NCBI GenBank assembly: GCA_013360585.1
Contig: JABWBH010000037.1
Span: 23,687-87,686 of the forward strand
Length of the DNA: 64,000 bases
Direction: 5' to 3'
Source of the DNA: Phycisphaerae bacterium
Lineage (GTDB): Bacteria > Planctomycetota > Phycisphaerae > UBA1845
Shown here: positions 1 to 8,666 of the stretch, one piece after another
Numbering within the stretch: the first letter of the stretch is position 1
How the letters are laid out: each line of letters begins with the position of its first letter
Made by a program: the position numbers and the translations under genes
The notes under the pieces: model-generated
What the model was told of the DNA's origin: nothing
The model's database searches: none
What the model saw: only the letters and a program-made list of their open reading frames with translations

Positions 1-1
1 G

Positions 2-1405
2 GCCCAGATCGAGGCGTCGCTGCCCGCGGAGGAGTTCTCCGACGGCGTGGGTCCGAAGCTGCGGCAGATGCTCATCCGCGGCGTCGGCGTACATCACGCG
101 GGCGTGCTGCCGAAATACAAGGAACTCATCGAGGATCTCTTCCTGCGCAAACTCGTCCCCTTCGTTATCTGCACGGAAACGCTCGCCGCGGGCATCAACC
201 TTCCGGCCAGGTCCGTCGTCCTCAGCACGCTCCTGAAAGGACCGCCGCGCGAGCGGAAGCTCATCTTCCCCTCGGCGGCGCACCAGATGTTCGGCCGCGC
301 GGGCCGACCTCAGTTCGACAAAAAGGGCTACGTCTACGCCGTCGCGCACGAGGACGACGCCCGCATTGCAAAGTGGAAAAAGAAATACGACCAGATCGAC
401 CCGAAGTCGAAGGATCCGGGCATCCTCCGGGCGAAGAAAGACCTCGAACGCAAACGCCCGACGCGACGCACGAACGAGCAATACTGGACGGAAGGACAGT
501 TCAAGACGCTCATCGCCGCCGGTCCCGGGAAACTCGCCTCGCGCTCGATGATTCCGTATCAGGTGCTCGTGTTCCTGCTGCGGCGCGATGCGTCGCTGTC
601 GCGCGTCCGCGAGTTCCTCGGCAAGCGGTTCAACACCCCCGACCAGATCGAGAGTTTCCAGCGGCAGCTTGATCATATGATCGGCAACCTCGCGGCGATG
701 GGCTTCGTCGAACTCGACGCCGACGCGGCGCACGTGCGTCTTACCGATCGGATCGCCGAGCTGGCGCTGTTCCGCAGCATCGACCCGTTGTACGCCGTGT
801 TCCTGTGCGGAATGCTGAACACCGCGGATTTCACGGAGAAGCTGCTCGCCCTGGAATCCGTCCTGCCGCTGCCGCCGTCGATCGAGCGGACGATCTTTCC
901 GCCGGAGGATCTGCCCCCCGGTCCGCTCGAGACGAACGAGCTTCGCCCGCTGATGATCCAGTTGGGCGTCATCGTCGCCGGCATGGCGCCGAAGGAGGAC
1001 GTCGAGGAAGAGCGCCGCGGACACGCGATGTGGGAGGACGAGCCGCCCCCCCGCCCCCCCGTCTTCGCTGAAATGCTCAAACTCGCGTTTGACGCGAAGC
1101 TGCCCTCGCCGGAGGACATCCTCGTTCAGCCGAAGTGGGCCGCTGGTGGCGTCTTCACCCTCGAAAACAGCTTCTTCAAATACATCAAGAACCGCGGACT
1201 CGAGAAGCAGGAGGGTCTCATCCTGCGTCACCTCCTGCGCCTCGTCATCCTCGCCGGCGAGTTCAAGGAGAAAACGCAGGATCCGCACTACGCCGAAATC
1301 GCCGACCGCGCCACCCGTGCCGCTCAGCAGGTCGACCCGCGCTACACCGACCGCTTCCTCGCCGAAGCCGTGCAGGCCAAGGCCCTGGCGATCACCCCGA
1401 CATAG
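2..1405 (+). CDS. Ski2-like DEAD/DEAH-box helicase, C-terminal part (5' end outside window)
   Basis: The frame is open from the first bases, so this is the C-terminal 467 residues of a larger protein. Helicase motif V (TETLAAGINLPA) and motif VI (QMFGRAGRP) lie in the first ~100 visible residues, and the HHAGVLPKY stretch before them is typical of Ski2/Mtr4-like superfamily 2 RNA helicases. The rest resembles the C-terminal region (DUF3516-like) of bacterial helicases of this group, expected to unwind RNA using ATP. The ATP-binding Walker motifs should lie left of the window. No neighbour suggests a specific substrate. Family assignment is firm; RNA as the substrate is family knowledge. Confidence 0.85.
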   Translation, partial: AQIEASLPAEEFSDGVGPKLRQMLIRGVGVHHAGVLPKYKELIEDLFLRKLVPFVICTETLAAGINLPARSVVLSTLLKGPPRERKLIFPSAAHQMFGRAGRPQFDKKGYVYAVAHEDDARIAKWKKKYDQIDPKSKDPGILRAKKDLERKRPTRRTNEQYWTEGQFKTLIAAGPGKLASRSMIPYQVLVFLLRRDASLSRVREFLGKRFNTPDQIESFQRQLDHMIGNLAAMGFVELDADAAHVRLTDRIAELALFRSIDPLYAVFLCGMLNTADFTEKLLALESVLPLPPSIERTIFPPEDLPPGPLETNELRPLMIQLGVIVAGMAPKEDVEEERRGHAMWEDEPPPRPPVFAEMLKLAFDAKLPSPEDILVQPKWAAGGVFTLENSFFKYIKNRGLEKQEGLILRHLLRLVILAGEFKEKTQDPHYAEIADRATRAAQQVDPRYTDRFLAEAVQAKALAITPT

Positions 1406-1439
1406 ACGCGGTTGCGACCCGAACCGCGCCCGCCTGTCC

Positions 1440-1545
1440 TTAACAGCCCGTTGAAAAAGGGGTGCGCCTCCCTCCGGGAGGCGAATGTCATCGGGAAAAA
1501 CCGGTATCACAAAAACCGATCCCGGGTTCTTCAGCGGGCCGTTAA
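1440..1545. repeat. 106-bp element with 19-bp imperfect terminal inverted repeats, copy 1
   Basis: The left end TTAACAGCCCGTTGAAAAA matches the reverse complement of the right end at 16 of 19 positions. A second copy of the whole element, including the interior GGGAAAAACCGG and CCCGGGTTCTTCA stretches, lies near 45.5 kb. It codes for nothing visible. It looks like a MITE-like or REP-like dispersed element; no target-site duplication was established. Confidence 0.7.
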
Positions 1546-1620
1546 CGGCGCGAAGATAGGTCAAGAGCAAAAAGGCGTTCTTAATTCCGCCCTGTCCCGG
1601 AGGGCTGAAGCGGCGTCACA

Positions 1621-2013
1621 AAAGGACGCCGACGCTCCGACGTCTTTTTCCTCGAGGACGCGGGCATGCGCAGCGACGCGGCGCTGCAACGCACGGGGCG
1701 CGCGAAGGATCGGACGCCCATCGCAGCCGCCAGCGGCAGGCGGCAGTCGGTCAACGCCATCTCTGCGGTCCAGGCGCGCCGCGCGTTCCGGTGCAAGCGG
1801 TGCACCAGGCGACGAAACGCGGCGCAGTTCACTGGTTTCCTGAAGAATCCGATGAAACCCCACCGTCGGCCGGTGTTTCCGGTGGCGGACGGGCGCCCGG
1901 CGCACATCGCCGGGGTTGCGGCAGCACCTGTGCAGAAGCTCAAAGGAAAGCAGGAACTGCACTTTTTTCCCGACCGCGCCCCGGATCTGAACCCGGAGGA
2001 GTTTGCGGGGTAT
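1621..2013 (+). pseudogene. IS630-family transposase remnant (DDE domain)
   Basis: Read in the frame that includes the ATG at 1666, the translation gives FFLEDAGMRSD, then RTPIAAASGRRQSVNAISAV, then VADGRPAH, then LHFFPDRAPDLNPEE. These appear in the order expected for IS630-type transposases (FxDEAG..RSD, TP...G.R.S.NAISAV, VVDG.PAH, HFLP.YAP.LNP.E). The second Asp and the Glu of the DDE triad are kept; the first motif reads E-D-A-G instead of D-E-A-G. The N-terminal helix-turn-helix half is missing and similarity fades after about 2010, although the frame stays open to 2187. This is a decayed fragment, probably inactive. No terminal inverted repeats of the IS were identified. Confidence 0.7.
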
Positions 2014-2283
2014 CATCATGTTCAATCCGCCAGGCAAAGCCCTTCTCGTTCATGTTTCTCACTTCCTGCCAGCCCTGATCCTTCTCGATCGGGAACCGAA
2101 GGGGTCGCGAAACTCTGCTCGCTTTTCCTCGCGGGCGCCCCCCCCGGCGAACTGACGATCAAGCGGACAGGTCGATTCCGCCGATGATAGCCCCAACGAT
2201 TGACCGATCGCAGAGGCGTCGGCAGGGATGCGGACCGGGAAAGCGCGGCGCGGCGCCGGGACCGGTCCGACGGAGGCGGAATT

Positions 2284-2367
2284 ATGTTTGATTTCATTGC
2301 CTGGGTGGCGACGGTGTTCGGGTTGATCTACATTCTGTTCATGGGCGGTCTGGTTCAGACTGCGTAG
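2284..2367 (+). CDS. 27-residue single-span membrane microprotein, copy A
   Basis: A short frame encodes 27 residues starting MFDFIAWVATVFGLIYILF and ending GGLVQTA. Nearly the whole length is one hydrophobic segment. GGAGG lies about 7 bases before the ATG, a good ribosome binding site. A second frame of exactly the same length 238 bases downstream (copy B) also has a strong ribosome binding site, a hydrophobic core and a matching C-terminal end (Q-T-A versus Q-T-S). That pairing is the main argument that both are real. No known family was recognised. Possible roles are a subunit of a membrane complex or a small regulator or toxin; none can be shown from sequence. Confidence 0.6.
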   Translation: MFDFIAWVATVFGLIYILFMGGLVQTA

Positions 2368-2605
2368 GTAGATGAGGTCGGACGGTGGGGCGGGCGACGG
2401 CGCGGCGATCGAACCGCCGCGGATCCGATGATACGCGTTCAGTTTCGCGGGTCTTCCCCTCATCCGCGGCGGATTCGGGATCCTGCCGGGGCCGTGACGG
2501 GAGGGACTTCCGGTGCGCTCTTCGCTAACCCTGAATCGCCCGGAAATCGGCGGATCGGTGGCCGAAGCCGCAGCATTCGGAACACCGGGATTAAGGAGAA
2601 AAAAC
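2368..2605. other. Spacer between the two microprotein genes
   Basis: 238 bases of GC-rich DNA without a convincing frame. It separates two frames of equal length and presumably holds the leader of the second; no clear promoter was seen. Confidence 0.4.
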
Positions 2606-2689
2606 ATGGATGGATTAGTGCTCGCACTGGCCGGTCTCGTGCTTGCGGTTCTGTTCGGGCTGATCGACGTGCTGATTCAGACGAGCTAA
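2606..2689 (+). CDS. 27-residue single-span membrane microprotein, copy B
   Basis: Encodes 27 residues starting MDGLVLALAGLVLAVLFGL and ending IDVLIQTS. AAGGAG sits about 7 bases before the ATG, among the clearest ribosome binding sites in the window. The core is hydrophobic and would form one transmembrane helix, with a single Asp near the end. It matches copy A in length, in layout and in the last residues (L-[VI]-Q-T-[AS]), so the two are probably paralogues. A hairpin begins 20 bases after the stop and could end its transcript. Function unknown. Confidence 0.65.
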   Translation: MDGLVLALAGLVLAVLFGLIDVLIQTS

Positions 2690-2708
2690 GCCGTAGCAGT
2701 CCGCCGTC

Positions 2709-2734
2709 AGCAGCCCGTTTTTCAACGGGCGGCT
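2709..2734 (+). terminator. Hairpin after microprotein B, made of the 106-bp element's end sequence
   Basis: AGCAGCCCG and CGGGCGGCT pair around the loop TTTTTCAA, with one mismatch. The sequence is the tip of the 106-bp element (CAGCCCGTTGAAAAA) in inverted form, so it may be a solo relic of that repeat now acting as a terminator. There is no T-run after the stem. Confidence 0.45.
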
Positions 2735-2944
2735 GGGGCAGGCAACCTCTCCGTGACAACGACCCGGGTTGCAATGCGCGCGTGCTTTGCAGTTTCGCGA
2801 GGATTCCGCCCCCTTTCAGCAACTCTGAGTGCCTCGCGGCTGAAGGGGATCACAGGCAGGGCCGATCCCCGCGTTGCCGTTACCGAGCCGGCACGTTGAT
2901 GTTCCGGACCCTGATTCAGCCCGCCCGCCGTTGTGTTGTATTCT

Positions 2945-4093
2945 TCACGCCGCGGCTCCCTCCGCGACCGGCATCCCCATCCGCCGCAGCCACCGGAAGT
3001 GCGACGCCACGCCGGCGAAAAAACTGTGGTTGACGCGGTAATTCAAACCGAACTCCTTGCAGGTCTGCGCCACGATCGGCGCGATGGCCGGGTAGTGGGC
3101 GTGGGAGATGTGCGGGAAGAGGTGATGCTCCGTCTGAAAGTTCAACCCGCCGAGCAGCCACGACAGGACGCGGTTTCGCGGCGCGAAGTCGACCGTGGTC
3201 TGCACCTGGTGCGCCGCCCAGCTCGTCTGCATCCGGCCGTTCTCCTCGAGCGGCATGGGGAACTCCGCTTCCTCGACGCAGTGCGCCAGTTGGAACACGA
3301 CGCTGAGCACCACGCCCTGAATGAGCATCGCCAGGACGTAGAACAACACCACCGTGGACCACGGATGCACCCACATGGGCACGCCGAACGCCAGGGTGAA
3401 GAACGTGACCTTTCCGCCGAAGAAAAACAGCAGATCCCAACCCTTGGGGCGGGCGAAGCGGTGTTCGCCGATGCGCCCGGTGATGAGGCTCCGGAAATCA
3501 TCGACGAAGTGCCACTTGATCGGCAGGAACCCGTACAGTGCCCACATGTAGAAATGCTGGAAGCGGTGCAGGCGCAGGCGCTTCTGGTGCGGCGAAAGCC
3601 GGCCGAGAACGCCGACGTCGATGTCGTCGTCGTGACCGGTGATGTTCGGATACGTGTGATGAAAGGCGTTGTGCTTGCGCGCCCAGATGTAGGAGCTGCC
3701 TCCGAGCAGATCGAGCGCCATGGCGGAGAGACGGTTGACCCACCGGCGGTCCGAGTAGGCGCCGTGCCCCCCGTCATGCTGAATGTTGAACCCGATGCCC
3801 GCACACGCAAGCCCGAGCAACGCCGCCAGCGGCAGGGCGACCCCCCACGACGTCGTAAAAAACACCAGCACCACGTAAGTCGCAACGAAGCCGCCGAAGA
3901 CGACGGCCGATTTCAGGTACATCTGCGGACAATCGCGCGGTTTGCGCCCGGTCCGGGCGAAGTACTCCTCGACGCGCTGGCGTAGGGCGTTGCGGAAGCC
4001 GTCGTTCGACTCAAACTTGGGCGGGTTGCACACCGGGCTGGGCGCGACAATGTCGCCGGGAACCGCCGATGGAACGCTCGAAAGTGAACTCAT
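2945..4093 (-). CDS. Membrane fatty acid desaturase (acyl-lipid/acyl-CoA type)
   Basis: A 382-residue membrane enzyme expected to introduce a double bond into fatty acyl chains using a di-iron centre and reduced ferredoxin or cytochrome b5. All three histidine boxes are present: HDGGH (106-110), HNAFHH (141-146) and QTEHH (320-324). The third box begins with Gln, a feature of front-end or linoleoyl-type desaturases. Hydrophobic segments at about 60-105 and 220-275 would anchor it. GGAG lies about 13 bases before the ATG, somewhat far. It stands alone, with an RRM gene upstream on the same strand. Regioselectivity cannot be read from sequence. Confidence 0.93.
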   Translation of the reverse strand: MSSLSSVPSAVPGDIVAPSPVCNPPKFESNDGFRNALRQRVEEYFARTGRKPRDCPQMYLKSAVVFGGFVATYVVLVFFTTSWGVALPLAALLGLACAGIGFNIQHDGGHGAYSDRRWVNRLSAMALDLLGGSSYIWARKHNAFHHTYPNITGHDDDIDVGVLGRLSPHQKRLRLHRFQHFYMWALYGFLPIKWHFVDDFRSLITGRIGEHRFARPKGWDLLFFFGGKVTFFTLAFGVPMWVHPWSTVVLFYVLAMLIQGVVLSVVFQLAHCVEEAEFPMPLEENGRMQTSWAAHQVQTTVDFAPRNRVLSWLLGGLNFQTEHHLFPHISHAHYPAIAPIVAQTCKEFGLNYRVNHSFFAGVASHFRWLRRMGMPVAEGAAA

Positions 4094-4259
4094 GCCTGAG
4101 TGTCGTCTCCTTCAAAAGAACCACGGATACCGCGGGAGCATGAAAGGGGACGGGCGTGTCAGGCCCGCCCCCCTCGGTTCGCCCAGATCCGTCTGCCTGG
4201 AAAGTCCTCCCGAGATCGACCGTCACGCAGCGGCGTCGGCCGCTCCTGCGGTGAATTCG

Positions 4260-4277
4260 CGCGGGCTGAAGCCCGCG
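4260..4277 (-). terminator. Palindrome CGCGGGCT-GA-AGCCCGCG downstream of the RRM gene
   Basis: A perfect 8-bp stem with a 2-base loop starts about 15 bases past the stop of the RRM gene, where a terminator would be expected. No T-run follows. The same core recurs at 34374-34387, so it may also be a dispersed repeat. Confidence 0.45.
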
Positions 4278-4291
4278 GCTCGGGTTTCGGT

Positions 4292-4624
4292 CTAGTACGA
4301 CCGACGGCCTGAACCCCCGCGGGACTTCCCGCCACCGTAACCGCCGCCGCCGTAACCGCCGCCGCTCGGGCGGCTCTCGCGCGGTTTGGCCTCATTCACG
4401 GTGAGCGCACGACCGTCGTGCTGCTGACCGTTGAGCGCCGAGATGGCGGCTTCGGCTTCGGAACTCGAGCTCATCTCGACGAACGCGAAGCCTTTGCTGC
4501 GCCCGCTGTCGCGGTCCATGATGACCTGCGCCGAATCCACGGTCCCGTGCGGCGTAAACAGCTCGCGGAGCTGCGCGTCATCGACGCTGTAACCCAGATT
4601 CCCGACATACAACTTTTTGCCCAT
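4292..4624 (-). CDS. RNA-binding protein with one RRM and a glycine-rich tail
   Basis: A 110-residue RNA-recognition-motif protein of the small bacterial Rbp type. RNP2 is LYVGNL (residues 5-10) and RNP1 is KGFAFVEM (about 44-51), with the aromatic residues needed for stacking on RNA. The C-terminal third is a Gly/Arg/Ser-rich tail with GGGYGGGGYGGG, common in these proteins and able to bind RNA loosely. AGGAG stands 8 bases before the ATG. Relatives in other bacteria are often cold- or stress-induced; the ~400-base gene-free leader upstream would suit such control, but nothing in it proves it. Confidence 0.95.
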   Translation of the reverse strand: MGKKLYVGNLGYSVDDAQLRELFTPHGTVDSAQVIMDRDSGRSKGFAFVEMSSSSEAEAAISALNGQQHDGRALTVNEAKPRESRPSGGGYGGGGYGGGKSRGGSGRRSY

Positions 4625-5036
4625 GAAGATTTCTCCTGCGTAAGGGCTGATCGATCCACATCAGCTTTCGGGATCGAACGAAAGGGGCCAACATGACCCT
4701 GCGGTAGGAGTTGGCGAAAGAGGCGAGAAGGCAGGCTCTTTTAGCAGAGCGTGAACATCAAACCCGGTCGTCAGACCTAACCATGCCGAGCATGATACCT
4801 CGATCCGGTTCGGACGCAAGTCCCTCAGGGCAACCGCATTCTGACATCTGCCGCTCGCCTAGCATGGCCAGGGGAGTACACCAGGCCATGCCACCCGGCC
4901 GTCGGCGCGAAAGAGGCGCCGGGAAACGGCCCGGCACATCAGAATCGGGAAGCCGTCGCGGCGCCGGCGCCGCGGGTCGGGAAGGTCAAGCGTGATCCTG
5001 CTTCTCGCTTTCTCGCGGACGACGCGGCTCCGCTCG
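4625..5036. other. Gene-free region between glmS and the RRM gene
   Basis: About 410 bases. It must contain the RRM promoter and the 3' end of the glmS transcript. No convincing frame, repeat or RNA structure was recognised. Confidence 0.5.
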
Positions 5037-6863
<1,827 letters not shown>

Positions 6864-6866
6864 GAA

Positions 6867-6903
6867 AGCTCCTAGCTGCCAGCTCCTGGCTCCTAGCTGT
6901 TAG
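6867..6903. repeat. Short degenerate repeat of AGCTCCTAGCTG in the glmS leader
   Basis: On the glmS strand the leader reads CTAGGAGCC-AGGAGCTGG-CAGCTAGGAGC, three imperfect copies of an AGGAGC unit. The last copy supplies the glmS ribosome binding site, so the others are potential extra pairing sites for the ribosome. Confidence 0.45.
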
Positions 6904-6912
6904 CCGCCCCAT

Positions 6913-6936
6913 CCGAGCCGCGCCCGTCAGGAAGCG
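6913..6936 (-). repeat. Dispersed ~26-bp repeat, copy 1
   Basis: Reads CGCTTCCTGACGGGCGCGGC on the minus strand. One of seven intergenic copies with consensus CGCTTCCTnACGGGCGCGGC. Confidence 0.6.
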
Positions 6937-7219
6937 CGCCGGGTGATATCGGGTTTCGAATCTTTTCCGCCGCGCCAGCGCCGCATCCCGGATCTCACGC
7001 CCCAAATCCAGCCTGCTCCGAGCCGCGGTTGCACGATTCCGTGCGGCGACTCCTTCGCCCCCCGCGCCGATTCTGCGCTCCCGCCACGCGGTCTACGTCA
7101 TTATATCGGCATACCGAACCGAGGACACTCACCGGCTCTTCCGACCCGCGGAGACCTTCCGCCGCCGTTTTCAGGAGATCCTTGCGCCCCGCCGCCGTTT
7201 TCGGTAAGAAGCGGTCCAA

Positions 7220-7693
7220 ATGAGCGTCAAAACCAACCAGATTCAGGAACTTCTCCCGCGCAGCGACCGGCGACCGGCGGTGCGCCTGGCGAGCGTTCTG
7301 TGTGGCGGTCTCACCGTGTTGCTCACGTTGGCGGAACTTGCCAGCCGGGCGTTGATGTTCGGGTGGCAGGGGAAGACCGTATCCGCGGCGCTGGTCCACG
7401 GTTGGTTTCATGTGTGGCGCTGGGACGCAACGTACCCGAGCGGGCTGATCATCGACGGCGCAGGCGCCTCGATGGCCGGCTGGTACTTTCCCAAGGCTGT
7501 GGCCGCGCCGCTGTGGCCCCTCGCGCTGACCGGACTCGTCGCGACCATCGTCCTCTGGCGCCGCAGTCACCGCCCGCCGCCGGGGCATTGCCACGCTTGC
7601 GGATATGATCTGACGGGGAACAGGTCAGGGAGATGTCCGGAATGCGGGACGGTGATGCCCGCAACGGACGTCATCAGCGCGTCGAAAGAATGA
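7220..7693 (+). CDS. Membrane protein with a C-terminal CGYDLTGN zinc ribbon
   Basis: A 157-residue protein with two hydrophobic spans (about 25-45 and 90-115) and a C-terminal four-cysteine ribbon, CHACGYDLTGN...CPECGT. This ribbon is a very common signature of planctomycete proteins of unknown function, and is the best taxonomic clue near the left end. The cysteines (two CxxC pairs 16 residues apart) should bind zinc, presumably in the cytoplasm. The ribosome binding site is weak. No partner gene suggests a role. Confidence 0.7.
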   Translation: MSVKTNQIQELLPRSDRRPAVRLASVLCGGLTVLLTLAELASRALMFGWQGKTVSAALVHGWFHVWRWDATYPSGLIIDGAGASMAGWYFPKAVAAPLWPLALTGLVATIVLWRRSHRPPPGHCHACGYDLTGNRSGRCPECGTVMPATDVISASKE

Positions 7694-8040
7694 AGCGACG
7701 TCATGATGCAGCTTCAGGATGTGCCGGTCTGTGCCGCAGACCCGCCGTGTCGCAAGGCCCGCCACCGCCTCATCATGTTCCCGCTCGAAGCAATACAGAC
7801 GCCTCGCGCCTTTCGATCGCTCCGCTTGGCCGCCGCGCCGCGCGGCGATAGCCTGATTGCCGGCGATCAGGTCGGAGTCCGCTTGAGGGGTTTGAGGGCC
7901 TCGCTCCTTCACGGTCGCGGGTCGGTTACTTGAGGGCCTCGCTTCCTTACCGTCGCGGCTCGGTCATTCGGGAACGAATGAACCACGGAACCGACGCGAG
8001 AGGGATCGAAAACAATCAGAAGGATCGAACACGAACGAAC
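7694..8040. other. Intergenic region with two tandem copies of the dispersed repeat
   Basis: About 350 bases. Frames of 76 (plus) and 95 (minus) codons cross it but neither has a recognisable domain or a good ribosome binding site. The right half contains the 38-bp tandem repeat. Confidence 0.4.
7892..7967 (+). repeat. 38-bp tandem duplication carrying dispersed repeat copies 2 and 3
   Basis: Two head-to-tail 38-base units both begin TTGAGGGCCTCGCT and contain a CTTCAC/CTTACC-GTCGCGG core. They differ at several positions, so the duplication is old or was selected for structure. Confidence 0.65.
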
Positions 8041-8364
8041 ATGACGACGCGGCTTGAGAAACTGAACCAGATGCTGGAGCGCGAACCGCAGGACGCGTTT
8101 CTCAACTTCGGCGTGGCGATGGAGCTGGTGAAAGCGGAGGACTACGCCGGCGCGGTCGCCCGGTTCGACCGACTGCTGTCGATCGATCCGGATTACACGG
8201 CCGGATATCATCATAAGGCGCTGGCGCAGCTCGCCCTGGACCGGATCGCCGAGGCGCAGGCGACGCTGGAGGCGGGGGTCGAGGCCGCCCGGCGGGTGGA
8301 CAACGCCCACGCCCTCGCGGAGATGTCGGAGCTGCTCGCCCGGGTCCGCGCCACGCCGCGCTGA
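8041..8364 (+). CDS. Small TPR-repeat protein
   Basis: A 107-residue soluble protein. Residues about 15-85 form two tetratricopeptide-like helix pairs (DAFLNFGVAMELVKAEDY, then YTAGYHHKALAQLALDRI), with the usual Ala and aromatic spacing. Such proteins are protein-protein adaptors; no partner is evident. The ATG at 8041 was chosen because the frame upstream of it runs through the tandem repeat and has no protein-like character; AAGGA lies about 15 bases ahead, a weak site. A closely related style of small TPR protein is common in planctomycetes. Confidence 0.8.
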   Translation: MTTRLEKLNQMLEREPQDAFLNFGVAMELVKAEDYAGAVARFDRLLSIDPDYTAGYHHKALAQLALDRIAEAQATLEAGVEAARRVDNAHALAEMSELLARVRATPR

Positions 8365-8418
8365 GACAGGGGGGCGCCTTCCTCCGCCGCTCTTCCACCG
8401 CGTCCTCTCCCCCCTGTC
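8365..8418. terminator. 10-bp inverted repeat after the TPR gene
   Basis: GACAGGGGGG and CCCCCCTGTC pair perfectly around a 34-base loop, immediately after the TPR stop codon. There is no T-run, so its role as a terminator is only a guess. Confidence 0.35.
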
Positions 8419-8666
8419 GCGCGTCTTCGCTCTTATTTCCCGGTGCGGGGTCTTTGCATCGACTCGGGCGCCGACCTTCCGGTCGGCACGCGGCGCGATC
8501 TCGGATCGCGAATCTCCGGTCCGCGGGGTGCGAAGCAGAGCTTCGTAATCCTGGCGCGCCCGATCTGTTTCTGCATTGTTTTTCAGGCCGGCGGGAACTA
8601 CGATGTTGGAGTCGCGTCGGATCGACGCAGCCGGGGTGGGCATGCCTTTCGCTGAGGGGAGCGAAT

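Larger units (their letters stand above)
6864..7219. other. Divergent intergenic region upstream of glmS
   Basis: About 356 bases between two divergently transcribed genes, so it should hold both promoters. It contains the AGGAGC leader repeat and one copy of the ~26-bp dispersed repeat. No promoter boxes could be assigned with confidence. Confidence 0.5.

Noticed and set aside
1620..1649. Hairpin-like AAAAGGACG...CGTCTTTTT, a possible terminator
   Set aside because: The stem has mismatches and the sequence lies in the readable IS630 transposase remnant, which explains it better.
6864..7219. glmS ribozyme upstream of glmS
   Set aside because: No core resembling the ribozyme was found in the leader.
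7703..7933. 76-codon plus-strand frame ending in the dispersed repeat
   Set aside because: Ends within the dispersed repeat (LLHGRGSV), has no domain, and a competing frame exists on the other strand.
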